Source: Mycobacterium gallinarum (GTDB lineage Bacteria > Actinomycetota > Actinomycetes > Mycobacteriales > Mycobacteriaceae). Taken from it: DNA of 64,000 nt. How positions within the stretch are numbered: the stretch's first letter is position 1; each line of letters opens with the position of its first letter. The position numbers and the translations under genes were made by a program. The DNA lies in contig NZ_AP022601.1 of assembly GCF_010726765.1 (NCBI RefSeq), positions 4,340,001 through 4,404,000 on the forward strand, given 5' to 3'. Shown piece after piece: positions 25,379 through 35,700 of the stretch. The notes under the pieces are model-generated. The model did not search any database, was not told the DNA's origin, and saw only the letters and a program-made list of their open reading frames with translations.

Positions 25379-26665
25379 GTGGTCGAGGCACGTTCGCCGC
25401 TCGCCCTGTGGCAATCGGTACGCGCCCTTCCCGAGTTTCGACGCCTGCTCGAGCTTCGGCTCGTCAGTCAGTTCGGTGACGGGCTGTTCGCCGCCGGCCT
25501 GGCGGGCGGGCTGCTGTTCAGCACTGAACGGGCCGCGACGCCGTGGGCCATCGCCGGTTCATTCGCGGTGCTCTATCTGCCGTACTCGCTGCTCGGCCCG
25601 TTCGCGGGCGCGCTGCTGGACCGCTGGGACCGGCGCCTGGTGCTCATCGGCGCCAACATCGGACGCCTGCTCATGGTCTTGGTCGTCGCATCGCTGCTCG
25701 CGGCCAGCGCTCACGATCTGGCGATTCTGGTGGCCGCGCTGATCGTCAACGGCTTCACCCGATTCGTCTCCTCGGGTCTGTCGGCGGCACTGCCGCACGT
25801 GGTGCCGCGAGAGCAGGTGGTGTCGATGAACTCGGTCGCCACCGCGGCCGGCGGGGCCGCCGCCTTCCTCGGCGCCATCTTCATGCTCCTGCCGCGCTGG
25901 CTCTTCGGGGCAAACGACGTCGGCGCCTCGACGATCATCTTCATCGTCGCGGTGCCGGTGGCGTTTGCGCTGTGGCTGTCGTGGCGCTTCCCCCCGCATC
26001 TGCTCGGTCCCGACGACAGCAAACGCGCGGTCCACGGATCGATCGTGTACGCGGTGGCCACCGGTTGGGGACACGGCGCCCGCACCGTCGCGGCGGTGCC
26101 GTCGGTGGCCGCGACGCTCGCGGGGCTGGCCGCGCACCGCATGGTGCTCGGCATCAACAGCCTGCTGGTGCTTGTGCTCGTCCGGCACGCCGACGTCGAT
26201 GTGCCGGACGTCGCGGGTCTGGGGACGACGGCATTGTTCTTCGCGGCCGTCGGCATCGGACAGTTCCTGGCAGCCGCGGTCATGCCGGTCGCCGTCGCAC
26301 GGTGGGGCCGGTACGCGACAGCCAACGGGGCCTTGGCGATCGCCGCGGTGATTCAGATACTGGGCTCCGGCCTGCAGCTGGCGGTGATGATGGTGTGCGG
26401 CTTCTTCATCGGACTGGCCGGCCAGGTGGTCAAGCTCTGCGCGGACAGCGCGATGCAGCTGGACGTCGACGACGCGCTACGCGGCCACGTGTTCACCGTC
26501 CAGGACGCGCTGTTCTGGATCGCATTCATCCTCGCCGTGACGGCGTGCGCCGCGGTGATTCCTCCCGGCGGCCACCAACCGGCGCTCGTCCTCGCAGGTG
26601 CCGGCATCTACCTGCTCGGATTGGCCGCGCACGCCACGCTCGGGCGGAGCCGACGCCAAGGCTAA
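25379..26665 (+). CDS. MFS transporter, Rv0037c-like
   Basis: 428 residues from GTG 25379. Around ten to twelve hydrophobic helices. The MFS loop 2-3 motif appears as [19 protein letters not shown]. Similar in length to Rv0037c (~441). The open frame extends upstream to 25232, but that part is low-complexity and overlaps the divergent algH start region. TACTGT at 25302-25307 is a possible -10, giving a ~70-nt leader. Substrate unknown. Confidence 0.82.
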   Translation: MVEARSPLALWQSVRALPEFRRLLELRLVSQFGDGLFAAGLAGGLLFSTERAATPWAIAGSFAVLYLPYSLLGPFAGALLDRWDRRLVLIGANIGRLLMVLVVASLLAASAHDLAILVAALIVNGFTRFVSSGLSAALPHVVPREQVVSMNSVATAAGGAAAFLGAIFMLLPRWLFGANDVGASTIIFIVAVPVAFALWLSWRFPPHLLGPDDSKRAVHGSIVYAVATGWGHGARTVAAVPSVAATLAGLAAHRMVLGINSLLVLVLVRHADVDVPDVAGLGTTALFFAAVGIGQFLAAAVMPVAVARWGRYATANGALAIAAVIQILGSGLQLAVMMVCGFFIGLAGQVVKLCADSAMQLDVDDALRGHVFTVQDALFWIAFILAVTACAAVIPPGGHQPALVLAGAGIYLLGLAAHATLGRSRRQG

Positions 26666-26668
26666 GGT
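26663..26668 (+). promoter_or_regulatory. -10 element of the Rv0036c-like gene (leaderless or SD)
   Basis: TAAGGT, whose TAA is also the MFS stop codon, lies 6 nt before ATG 26675. AAGG could instead be a Shine-Dalgarno sequence. Confidence 0.4.
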
Positions 26669-26674
26669 GACGGC

Positions 26675-27451
26675 ATGGCTGGTGCCGAGCCGATGGTCGC
26701 TGACCTGCGCGCCGAGAGCGACGAACTCGACGCGCTGGTGGCCGACCTTCCCGCCGCACGTTGGAGTGAGTCCACACCGTCGCCCGGATGGACCATCGCC
26801 CACCAGATCGCGCACCTGTTGTGGACCGATCGCGTCGCACTCACCGCCGTCACGGACGAAGCCGGATTCGCCGCCGTGTTGGAGGAGGCGTCGAAGGATC
26901 CATCGGGATTCGTCGATGCGGGCGCCGAAGAGCTGGCGTTGACGCCGCCGGACGAACTGCTGGCCGATTGGCGCCGCACCCGCAGCCGTCTGCACGACGA
27001 GCTGTTGACAGTGGCTGACGGACGCAAGCTGCCGTGGTTCGGTCCGCCGATGAGCGCCCCGTCGATGGCGACCGCACGGCTGATGGAGACGTGGGCGCAC
27101 GGTCTCGACGTCGCCGACGCACTCGGTGTCGACCGGCCCGCCACCGCGCGCCTGAAGTCGATCGCCCACATCGGCGTGCGGACCCGCGATTTCGCCTTCG
27201 CCGTCAACGGCCTTGCGCCACCGGCAGATCCGTTCCTCGTCCAGCTGTCCGCTCCGGACGGGTCGACGTGGTCGTGGGGGCCGGACGACGCGGCGCAACG
27301 AGTCACCGGCTCGGCGCAGGACTTCTGCATGCTGGTCACGCAGCGCCGGCCACGGTCGCAGCTCGATGTGACGGCCACCGGTGCGGACGCCGAGCGGTGG
27401 CTCGGCATCGCGCAGGCGTTCGCCGGGCCACCCGGACCGGGGCGGGCCTGA
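26675..27451 (+). CDS. DinB/mycothiol-dependent isomerase-like metal-binding protein, Rv0036c-like
   Basis: 258 residues. The N-terminal four-helix bundle has the metal-ligand pattern of the MDMPI_N/DinB superfamily: [19 protein letters not shown] (His ~48 and ~52) and [16 protein letters not shown] (His in the fourth helix). The C-terminal ~90 residues resemble the SCP2-like domain of maleylpyruvate isomerases. It is likely to use mycothiol as cofactor; substrate unknown. Its TGA directly abuts the TCA (stop) of the convergent gene, giving TGATCA with no intergenic base. Confidence 0.85.
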   Translation: MAGAEPMVADLRAESDELDALVADLPAARWSESTPSPGWTIAHQIAHLLWTDRVALTAVTDEAGFAAVLEEASKDPSGFVDAGAEELALTPPDELLADWRRTRSRLHDELLTVADGRKLPWFGPPMSAPSMATARLMETWAHGLDVADALGVDRPATARLKSIAHIGVRTRDFAFAVNGLAPPADPFLVQLSAPDGSTWSWGPDDAAQRVTGSAQDFCMLVTQRRPRSQLDVTATGADAERWLGIAQAFAGPPGPGRA

Positions 27452-27940
27452 TCAGAGCTCGTCAGCCCCATCGGCCTTGCCGTCGGCGTCACCGTCGCTC
27501 AGCTTGATATCCCACCGCCCGTCGCCGTCGGTGTCGACGAAGGCGTGCTCGGCGCTCACCGCGCGGTCGGCCAGCCCGTCGCCGTTGACGTCGAGCAGCC
27601 GGTCGTCGACCTGGCCGTCCGCATCGACGTCGACCACCGCACCCCCCGAGTGCTCCACGCCGTCGAGCCCGAACCACCTCAACGACCCGCCCCGGTCCAG
27701 GCTCACCACCCACGTGCCGGTGCCGTCGTCGGTGAAGTAGGCCGCGTCGGACAGGTGATCGCGCACCAGGTGATCGGCCACACCGTCGGCATCCAGATCC
27801 GCCATCGCATCGTCGAGCAGACCGTCCCCGTCGAAGTCCAGACCGACGGCGTCGAGCGCACCATCACTGTTCAGGTCGATATCCGGGGCAGCGCTCCAGA
27901 TGGTGGCCGACCCGTCACCGTCGCCGAGGCAGTACTCCAT
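27452..27940 (-). CDS. Acidic calcium-loop repeat protein, Rv3906c-like
   Basis: 162 residues from ATG 27940. Almost the whole chain consists of DxDxDG-type loops: LGDGDGSATI, LNSDGALDAV, FDGDGLLDDAM, LDADGVADH, VDADGQVDDR, VNGDGLADR, TDGDGRWDI and GDADGKADG. These resemble dockerin, EF-hand or thrombospondin type-3 calcium loops. No signal peptide is visible. It begins 5 bp after pcnA and is probably co-transcribed with it. H37Rv has a comparable unnamed gene, Rv3906c, next to pcnA. Function unknown. Confidence 0.8.
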   Translation of the reverse strand: MEYCLGDGDGSATIWSAAPDIDLNSDGALDAVGLDFDGDGLLDDAMADLDADGVADHLVRDHLSDAAYFTDDGTGTWVVSLDRGGSLRWFGLDGVEHSGGAVVDVDADGQVDDRLLDVNGDGLADRAVSAEHAFVDTDGDGRWDIKLSDGDADGKADGADEL

Positions 27941-27945
27941 ACCGA

Positions 27946-29436
27946 TCAGACGGTGTGGTCGCCTCGCGCGTTCCACCATGTGGTCAATTCCTCGACGGCT
28001 TCGTCATGCGACAGCGGGCCACGGTCGAGTCGGAGCTCCTTGAGATACCGCCACGCCTCGCCGACCTGTGGCCCGGCCGGGATGTCGAGCAGCCGCATGA
28101 TCTCGTTGCCGTCCAGATCGGGCCGGACGCGCGCCAGATCCTCCTTCTCGGCCAGCTCGGCGATGCGCGCCTCGAGATCGTCATAGGCCGCCTGCAGGCG
28201 CGCCGCGCGCCGCTTGTTGCGGGTCGTGCAGTCGGCGCGAACCAGCTTGTGCAGTCTCGGCAACAACGGGCCGGCGTCGGTGACATAGCGCCGCACTGCC
28301 GAATCACTCCACCTGCCGGTCCCCTTGCCGTCGGCGTAACCGTGGAACCGCAGGTGCAGGTACACCAGCTGCGAGACGTCCTCGATCATCTGCTTGGAAT
28401 ACTTCAGCGCGCGCATCCGCTTACGCGCCATCTTCGCGCCCACCACCTCGTGATGGTGAAAGCTCACCCCGCCGTCGGCTTCGTGCCTGCGCGTGGCCGG
28501 CTTGCCGATGTCGTGTAGCAGCGCCGCCCAGCGCAGCACCAGATCCGGGCCGTCTGATTCCAGGTCGATCGCCTGACGCAGCACCGTCAACGAATGCCAG
28601 TAGACGTCTTTGTGCTGATGGTGTTCGTCGATCGCCATCCGCATGCCGCCGACCTCCGGCAGCACGACGTCGCCGAGCCCGGTCTGCACCATCAGGTCGA
28701 TACCGGCGACCGGGTCCGCGCCCAGCAGCAGCTTGTCCAGTTCGGCGGCCACGCGCTCGGCGGAGATGCGTTGCAACTGAGGCGCCATCTCGATCAGCGC
28801 CTCCACCACCCTCGGCGCAACGGTGAACCCGAGCTGCGAGACGAACCGGGCCGCGCGCAGCATCCGCAGCGGGTCGTCACCGAACGAGATCTCCGGCGCC
28901 GCAGGGGTATCCAGAACCTTGGCCTGCACCGCCGCCAGGCCGCCGAGGGGATCGTAAAACTCGCCGGGACCGTCGGCGGTGATGCGCACGGCCATCGCGT
29001 TCGACGTGAAATCGCGACGCACCAGATCGTCCTCGAGGCGGTCGCCGAACCGCACCTCAGGATTGCGTGACACCTGGTCGTAGGTGTCGGCACGGAACGT
29101 GGTGATCTCCAGGCGGTCGTCGCCCTTGCCCACCCCGACCGTTCCGAACTCGATGCCGGTGTCCCACATCGCGTCGGCCCACCCGCGCAGCATCGCCTGC
29201 AGCTGCTCCGGCCGCGCATCGGTGGTGAAGTCGAGGTCGTTGCCCAGACGGCCCAGCAAGGCATCGCGCACACTGCCGCCGACGAGGAAGAGTTCGTGCC
29301 CCGCGTCAGCGAACACCCGGCCCAGCTCGCGCAGGACGTCGCCATGCCGGTTCAGCGCAACTTGCGCCGCGGCAAGCAGTTCAGCATCAGCACCCGATCC
29401 GGCCACGTTCGGACACCCTAATAGCAACGGGTCCAT
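27946..29436 (-). CDS. pcnA: CCA-adding tRNA nucleotidyltransferase (PcnA)
   Basis: Adds or repairs the 3' CCA of tRNA. 496 residues from ATG 29436. The class II nucleotidyltransferase signature LVGGSVRDALLGR is followed by LDFTTDARPE (catalytic Asp pair), RRDFTSNAMAVRI and DPLRMLRAARF. An HD domain (LLHDIGKPATRRHE and HHHEVVGAKM) follows, as in Rv3907c (~480). The open frame upstream to 29595 overlaps the divergent mutT4 gene and shows no family similarity. Confidence 0.95.
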   Translation of the reverse strand: MDPLLLGCPNVAGSGADAELLAAAQVALNRHGDVLRELGRVFADAGHELFLVGGSVRDALLGRLGNDLDFTTDARPEQLQAMLRGWADAMWDTGIEFGTVGVGKGDDRLEITTFRADTYDQVSRNPEVRFGDRLEDDLVRRDFTSNAMAVRITADGPGEFYDPLGGLAAVQAKVLDTPAAPEISFGDDPLRMLRAARFVSQLGFTVAPRVVEALIEMAPQLQRISAERVAAELDKLLLGADPVAGIDLMVQTGLGDVVLPEVGGMRMAIDEHHQHKDVYWHSLTVLRQAIDLESDGPDLVLRWAALLHDIGKPATRRHEADGGVSFHHHEVVGAKMARKRMRALKYSKQMIEDVSQLVYLHLRFHGYADGKGTGRWSDSAVRRYVTDAGPLLPRLHKLVRADCTTRNKRRAARLQAAYDDLEARIAELAEKEDLARVRPDLDGNEIMRLLDIPAGPQVGEAWRYLKELRLDRGPLSHDEAVEELTTWWNARGDHTV

Positions 29437-29477
29437 CACGACCGGTGAGTGTGGCGGGAGCGATACTTCGTGGCAGC

Positions 29478-29483
29478 TACTAT
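29478..29483 (+). promoter_or_regulatory. -10 element of mutT4 (leaderless)
   Basis: TACTAT, 7 nt before GTG 29491, in the short divergent gap with pcnA. Confidence 0.6.
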
Positions 29484-29490
29484 CGCTTGG

Positions 29491-30261
29491 GTGTCGGACG
29501 GCGAACATGCAAGACCACGACGGCGCCGCGGGCGACGTCGCGGCCGCCGCGCGGCAGGTCCTCCCGAGGCCGGTCCCCAGCCAGCCGACCACCACAACAA
29601 CTCGTCCGTCAACGGCTCAAAAGACCAGGTAAACGCCCAGCCCAAGCCGCAGAAGTCACGTCCGCGCCGACCACCGGACCGGCTGCGCACAGTCCACGAG
29701 ACCTCAGCGGGCGGGCTCGTCATCGACGGCATCGACGGTCCCAAAGACGGCCAGGTAGCCGCCCTCATCGGGCGCACCGACCGGCGCGGCCGGATGCTCT
29801 GGTCGCTGCCGAAAGGCCATATCGAACTCGGTGAGACCGCCGAGCAGACTGCCATTCGCGAGGTCGCCGAAGAGACCGGAATCCAGGGCAGCGTGCTGGC
29901 CGCGCTGGGCAGCATCGACTACTGGTTTGTCACCGAGGGGCGCCGAGTGCACAAAACCGTGCACCATTACCTGATGCGATTCCTTGAAGGAGAGCTGTCC
30001 GACGAGGACGTCGAGGTCAGCGAGGTGGCCTGGGTGCCGCTGAAGGAGCTGCCGTCGCGGCTGGCCTACGCCGACGAACGTCGGCTCGCCGAGGTCGCCG
30101 GTGAGCTCATCGACCGATTGCACGCGGACGGGCCCGCCGCGTTGCCGCCGCTGCCACGGACCTCGCCGCGGCGACGGGCCCAGACGCACTCGCACACCCG
30201 CAACCGTCGTCCCGACGATAAGACAACTCGGCGGACGAACGGCTGCGGCCAAGGGCCGTGA
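29491..30261 (+). CDS. mutT4: NUDIX hydrolase MutT4
   Basis: 256 residues from GTG 29491. The N-terminus ([19 protein letters not shown]) matches my recollection of Rv3908. A basic, disordered N-terminal ~60 residues precede a NUDIX domain whose box [20 protein letters not shown] fits Gx5Ex7REUxEExGU. It probably hydrolyses oxidised or diadenosine nucleotides; the exact substrate is not decided by sequence. Its TGA overlaps the GTG of the next gene, so mutT4, the DUF6049 gene and murJ form one coupled operon. Confidence 0.93.
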   Translation: MSDGEHARPRRRRGRRRGRRAAGPPEAGPQPADHHNNSSVNGSKDQVNAQPKPQKSRPRRPPDRLRTVHETSAGGLVIDGIDGPKDGQVAALIGRTDRRGRMLWSLPKGHIELGETAEQTAIREVAEETGIQGSVLAALGSIDYWFVTEGRRVHKTVHHYLMRFLEGELSDEDVEVSEVAWVPLKELPSRLAYADERRLAEVAGELIDRLHADGPAALPPLPRTSPRRRAQTHSHTRNRRPDDKTTRRTNGCGQGP

Positions 30262-32741
30262 GCGCCCCGCGCAGGACCCTCGCCGGGCCCACGCCTGGCG
30301 GGCTGGGCCCACACCCGATGGGCCCACGCGCGCAGCGCAGGGGAGGTCGGGGAGTGACGCGCCTGCTCGTCGCGATCGGGCTGGTGGCACTGTTCGTCGT
30401 ACCGTTCGCACTCCCCCGCGCCGCCGCCGGTGAACCCGGTTCGACGCCGTTCCTGACGGTACGCATCGACCGCGTCACCCCCGAGGTCGTCACCACGACC
30501 AGCGAACCCGTCGTGACTGTAGCCGGCACCGTGGAGAACGTCGGCGACCGTCCCGTGCGTGACGTGATGGTGCGCCTCGAGGACGCCGCGGCCGTCACGT
30601 CGTCAGCGGGGCTGCGCACCAACCTCGCAGGCAACGTCGATCAGTTCGAACCCGTGGCCCAATTCGTCACTCTTGCACCAGAACTGGCGCGCGGGCGCGC
30701 TGTCCCGTTCACTCTGTCCTACCCGCTGCGGTCCGCGGAGCAACCGTCGCTCGGCATCGAGCGGCCCGGTGTCTACCCAGTGATGGTCAACGTCAACGGG
30801 ACGCCCGACTACGGGTCGCCCGCACGCCTCGACGACGCCCGGTTCCTGCTGCCGGTACTCGGCGTCCCGCCCGATCCTGCCTCCGACACCGACGACGCGC
30901 TGACGGCGGTGGTCCCGCCGGACACCTCCAAACCGGTCGGCCTGACCCTGTTGTGGCCCATCGCCGACCGGCCGCGGCTGGCTGCGGGCGCACCCGGTGG
31001 CACCACACCGATCCGATTCATCGACGACGACCTCGCGACGTCCCTGGCACCCGGCGGACGGCTCGATACCCTGCTTTCGGCCATCGAATTCGCCACCGGC
31101 CCGCAGGTCGATCCCGACGGGAACGTCCGCCTCGCAACGTGTCTGGCCGTCGACCCCGACTTGCTCGTCACCGTCAACGCCATGACGGGCGGCTACGTCG
31201 TCAACGATGGTCCCGACGCCGGGCCGGGCACCCCGACGCACCCCGGCGCCGGCCAGGACGCCGCCGTGGCCTGGCTCAACCGGCTCCGCGGCATCGCACA
31301 GCGCATGTGCGTCGTATCGACCACCTACGCGCAGGCCGACCTCGACGCGCTGCACCGGGTCGGTGATTCCGGGCTGTCCACCATCGCCGTGAAATCCGCG
31401 GGCGACATCGTCGACCAAATCCTCGGGATCGCGTCGGTCCGAGGCGCCAGCCTCATCGGCGACGGACCCCTCACCGGGCCGGCGGTGCAACTGCTGTCCG
31501 CACTGGGCCCACGCCCGCAGGGCAGCGGCGAGCAGACCGTCGCGATCGGCGCCGCCGAGGTCGCGGCATCGGATGCCGACAGCGCAAACGGCACCGCGCC
31601 AGAACCCGCCGATACGCGGCCGGTGCGATACGCGCCGAACGTCGTCGCGGCGCCGTTCGACCCCGCGGTGGGCGCCGCGCTGGCCGGGGCGGGCGCCGAA
31701 CCGGTCACACCGTCATACGTCGACCCTTCGCTGGACGTTCCCCTGCACCACGGTTCGGACGTGGCGCGCAGACAAGACGCCGTCGGCGCGATGATGTGGC
31801 GGGCACTGCAGCCCGACATCGAGCCCCGCACCGAGATCCTGATGCCGCCGATGGCGTGGAGCCCCCAGCCGGCGGACGCACAGGCGATCCTCACCGCGGC
31901 GGCCACCATGATCAACGCCGGGATGGCGCGGCCGCGCCCGCTTACCCAGGTGATCACCGACGGCAATGCCGTACCGCCGCAGCGCATCGCGCCGCTGCCC
32001 GACGCCAACCTCGGAGATTCGCGCGGGCGGTTCGACGACGCCGTGGTGTCGGGCATCGCGGCGGTAACGGCCCGGCTGTGGGGTCTGACGACCGCATTGA
32101 CCACCGACGAACGCACGGGCCTCACCGGCTACGGCTACACGGCGCCGCTGCGCGAGGACTCGCTGCGCGCGCTGAGCCAGTCGGTGCGACCGGATGCGCG
32201 CAACGGCCTTGCGCAGCAACGGCTTACGACAGTGAGCCGCACGGTCGAAGACCTTTTCAACGCGGTAACCATCGTCAACCCCGGCGGCTCCTACACGCTG
32301 GCGACCGAACGCAGCCCCCTCCCACTCGCCGTCCGCAACAACCTGCCCGTGCCGATCCGGGTGCGGTTGGACGTTGACGCGCCGCCGGGCATGACCGTGA
32401 CCGACATCGGCGAGATCGTGGCGCCGCCCGGTTTCCTGCCGCTCAAGGTTCCGATCGAGGTGCACTTCACCCAGCGCGTCGCCGTCGACGTGGCACTGCG
32501 CACCGCCGACGGTCTGCCGCTCGGCGAACCCGTGCGACTTTCAGTGCACTCCAACGCGTACGGCAAGGTGCTCTTCTTCATCACGCTGACCGGCGGGGCG
32601 ATCCTCGCGCTGCTCGTCGGCAGACGGCTCTGGCACCGATTCCGCGGCCAGCCCGACCGCGCCGACCTCGACAGACCCGATCCCCTCGAGGTCGCGATGC
32701 GCTTCGACGAGGACACGGTTGCTCAGACCGGGGAGAAATGA
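30258..32741 (+). CDS. DUF6049 exported membrane-anchored protein, Rv3909-like
   Basis: 827 residues from GTG 30258. A cytoplasmic Pro/Arg-rich head (~1-34), a signal-anchor or cleavable signal (~35-58, [20 protein letters not shown]), ~700 extracytoplasmic residues and a C-terminal helix (~774-795) with a basic cytoplasmic tail. It keeps its place between mutT4 and the MurJ-type protein, and its stop overlaps the murJ start (ATGA). Function is not known to me; the neighbourhood suggests cell-wall export or assembly. Confidence 0.85.
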   Translation: MSAPRRTLAGPTPGGLGPHPMGPRAQRRGGRGVTRLLVAIGLVALFVVPFALPRAAAGEPGSTPFLTVRIDRVTPEVVTTTSEPVVTVAGTVENVGDRPVRDVMVRLEDAAAVTSSAGLRTNLAGNVDQFEPVAQFVTLAPELARGRAVPFTLSYPLRSAEQPSLGIERPGVYPVMVNVNGTPDYGSPARLDDARFLLPVLGVPPDPASDTDDALTAVVPPDTSKPVGLTLLWPIADRPRLAAGAPGGTTPIRFIDDDLATSLAPGGRLDTLLSAIEFATGPQVDPDGNVRLATCLAVDPDLLVTVNAMTGGYVVNDGPDAGPGTPTHPGAGQDAAVAWLNRLRGIAQRMCVVSTTYAQADLDALHRVGDSGLSTIAVKSAGDIVDQILGIASVRGASLIGDGPLTGPAVQLLSALGPRPQGSGEQTVAIGAAEVAASDADSANGTAPEPADTRPVRYAPNVVAAPFDPAVGAALAGAGAEPVTPSYVDPSLDVPLHHGSDVARRQDAVGAMMWRALQPDIEPRTEILMPPMAWSPQPADAQAILTAAATMINAGMARPRPLTQVITDGNAVPPQRIAPLPDANLGDSRGRFDDAVVSGIAAVTARLWGLTTALTTDERTGLTGYGYTAPLREDSLRALSQSVRPDARNGLAQQRLTTVSRTVEDLFNAVTIVNPGGSYTLATERSPLPLAVRNNLPVPIRVRLDVDAPPGMTVTDIGEIVAPPGFLPLKVPIEVHFTQRVAVDVALRTADGLPLGEPVRLSVHSNAYGKVLFFITLTGGAILALLVGRRLWHRFRGQPDRADLDRPDPLEVAMRFDEDTVAQTGEK

Positions 32742-35700
32742 GTACCGTCCCGGGCTCTCCGAGCGTGGGCCCAGGCCCGCGCGGCCGCCCCGGGCCGCCC
32801 CCTCCCCGCGTTGACCTAAGTGGCCCCCCGCCGCCACGGTCCCGCACCGGGCCGCCGCGGCCGTTCGGTGCCCGCAACCCGGTGCCCGGTCCCCCACCGC
32901 CGCCGCCCCGCAGGCGTTCGGCCCCACCGCCACGGCTGCCCCGCAGCCCCGCACCCAGGCGCCGCGCCGGACGCCCCGAATTGTCCGACGCCGCGGTCGT
33001 TTCGCGCTCGTGGGGCATGGCATTCGCGACCCTGATCAGTCGCCTCACCGGGTTCGCCCGCATCGTGCTGATCGCCACCATCCTCGGTGCCGCGCTGTCC
33101 AGTGCGTTCTCGGTGGCCTATCAACTTCCGAACCTCATCGCCGCGCTGGTGCTGGAGGCGACGTTCACCGCGATCTTCGTGCCCGTGCTCGCGCGCGCCG
33201 AACGCGACGACCCCGACGGCGGGACGGCGTTCGTGCGCCGGCTGGTCACCCTGGCGACCACGCTGCTGCTGCTCACCACCGCGCTGGCCATCGTGTCGGC
33301 GCCGCTGCTGGTCGAGCTGATGCTCGGCGCCGACCCTCTGGTGAACCGCGACCTCACCAAGGCGTTCGCATATCTGCTGCTGCCGCAGGTGCTGTTCTAC
33401 GGGCTTTCTTCGGTGTTCATGGCGATCCTCAACACCCGCAACGTGTTCGGGCCGCCCGCGTGGGCTCCGGTGTGCAACAACGTCGTCGCGATCGCCACGC
33501 TTGGCCTCTATCTCGTTGTGCCCGGCGAGCTTTCGGTGGATCCGGTCCAGATGGGCAACGCGAAGCTGCTTGTCCTTGGCATCGGCATGACGCTGGGGAC
33601 GGTGACTCAGGTGGTGGTGCTCCTCGTCGCGTTGCGGCGCGAGCGGGTCAGCCTGCGTCCGTTGTGGGGCATCGATGCCCGGTTGAAGCAGTTCGGTGCG
33701 ATGGCGTCGGCGATGGTGCTCTACGTCCTGATCAGTCAGATCGGACTGATCGTCGGCAACCGAATCGCCAGTGGCGCTGCGGCTTCCGGCCCGGCGATCT
33801 ACAACTACACCTGGCTCGTCCTGATGCTGCCGTTCGGCATGATCGGGGTGACGGTGTTGACGGTGGTGATGCCGCGGCTGAGCCGCAACGCCGCGGCGAA
33901 CGACAATCCGGCGGTGCTGGCCGACCTGTCGTTGGCCACCCGGCTGACGATGGTGACGCTCATCCCGATCGTGGCGATGATGACCGTCGGCGGTCCGGCC
34001 ATCGGCAGCGCGCTGTTCGCCTACGGGAACTTCGGCGACGTCGACGCCGGCTACCTCGGCATGGCGATCTCGCTGTCCGCGTTCACGTTGATCCCATATG
34101 CCCTGGTGTTGCTTCAGCTTCGGGTGTTCTACGCCCGGGAGCAGCCGTGGACGCCGATCGCACTGATCGTCGTGATCACCGTCGTCAAGATCGCGGCGTC
34201 GGTGGCCGCGCCGCACCTCACCGACGATCCTGATCTGGTCGCCGGCTATCTCGGCCTGGCCAACGGGCTGGGGTTCCTCGCCGGCGCGACAGTCGGCTTC
34301 TTCCTGCTGCGCGCGAACCTCAACCCACCCGGCGGACGACTCATCGGCCTGCAGGTGGTCCGCACCATCCTCGTCACGATCTGCGCGTCGCTGATCGCCG
34401 GTCTGATCGCCCACGTCGTCGACCAACTGTTCGGCCTCGAGTCGCTGACCACCAACTGGGGTGGCGCGGGGTCGTTGCTGCGGCTGCTGGTGCTCGGCCT
34501 GATCATGGCGCCGACGATCGCCGGTGTGCTTCTCGCCGCCAAGGTACCCGAAGCAGAGGCCGCCCTCGGTGCGGTGCGTCGTCGCCTGGGCCGCACCCGA
34601 CCCGCGCCAGCGACACCGGCGAGGGTGGCCTCACCACCGAGAATGCTGCCCGACCAGCCTCCGCCGGGCACTCCCCTCACGTACGCTCGTCAAAGGAATT
34701 CGTCCGCGTCAATACGACGCCCGGCCCCGCCGGTCGTAGGGCGCGAACCCTCGGGGGAGGTTGTCAGGCATGAAATGGGGAAAGGACCAGCGGTGAGCAA
34801 CGAACCCGCAGGCGGCTCCGCGCCCGACAACACCGCCACGGCGAAGATCCCGGTACCGCCGCCCCCGACCGACCACGAATCACCGGTGGCCGCCGACGAC
34901 TTCCAGCCCGACGTGCCGACTCCCGATATCCCCAGCGCCCCGTCGCCCGCCGATTTCAAGGCGACCGTGCAGGAGCCCGTCGACTTCGGCGCAACGGCCC
35001 GCCTGTCGACGGCGGAACCCAACGGCACCGCGCCGATCCCGGCATCCGGCCGGCCGCCGTCGGACTACGGCGGCGATCCGACCCGCGAATCGCTGCCCTT
35101 CGACGTGCCTCGCGAGCCGCCGATCGAGGCGGCGACGTCCGATGAGGATGTCCATCTGATCCCCGGCGCGGTCATCGGCGGCGGCCGATACCGGCTGCTC
35201 GTCTTCCACGGCGGGCCCCCGACGCTGCAGTTCTGGCAGGCACTGGACACCGCGCTCGATCGCCAGGTGGCGCTGACGTTCGTCGACCCGGACGCGACGC
35301 TGCCCGACGAGCAGCTGCAGAAGATCCTGGCCGCCACACTCAAGCTGAGCCGCTTGGACATGCCCGGTGTCGCCCGGGTGCTCGACGTGGCGAACACCGG
35401 TTCCGGTGGTCTGGTGGTTTCGGAGTGGATCCGGGGCGGGTCCCTGGCGGAGGTGGCCGAGACGTCGCCCTCCCCGATTGGTGGCGCGCGGGCGATTCAA
35501 TCCCTGGCGGCTGCCGCTGAGGCCGCGCATCGCGCGGGTGTGGCGATGTCGATCGATCACCCCAGCCGCATACGGGTGAGCATCGAGGGCGACGTCGCGC
35601 TGGCGTTCCCGGCGACGCTGCCCGATGCCACCCCGGAAGATGACATCCGCGGTATCGGCGCGGCGCTGTACGCGCTGCTGGTCAACAAGTGGCCGTTGCG

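Noticed and set aside
32816..34426. 536-codon minus-strand frame rich in His/Asp/Arg
   Set aside because: Antisense shadow of the MurJ-type gene.
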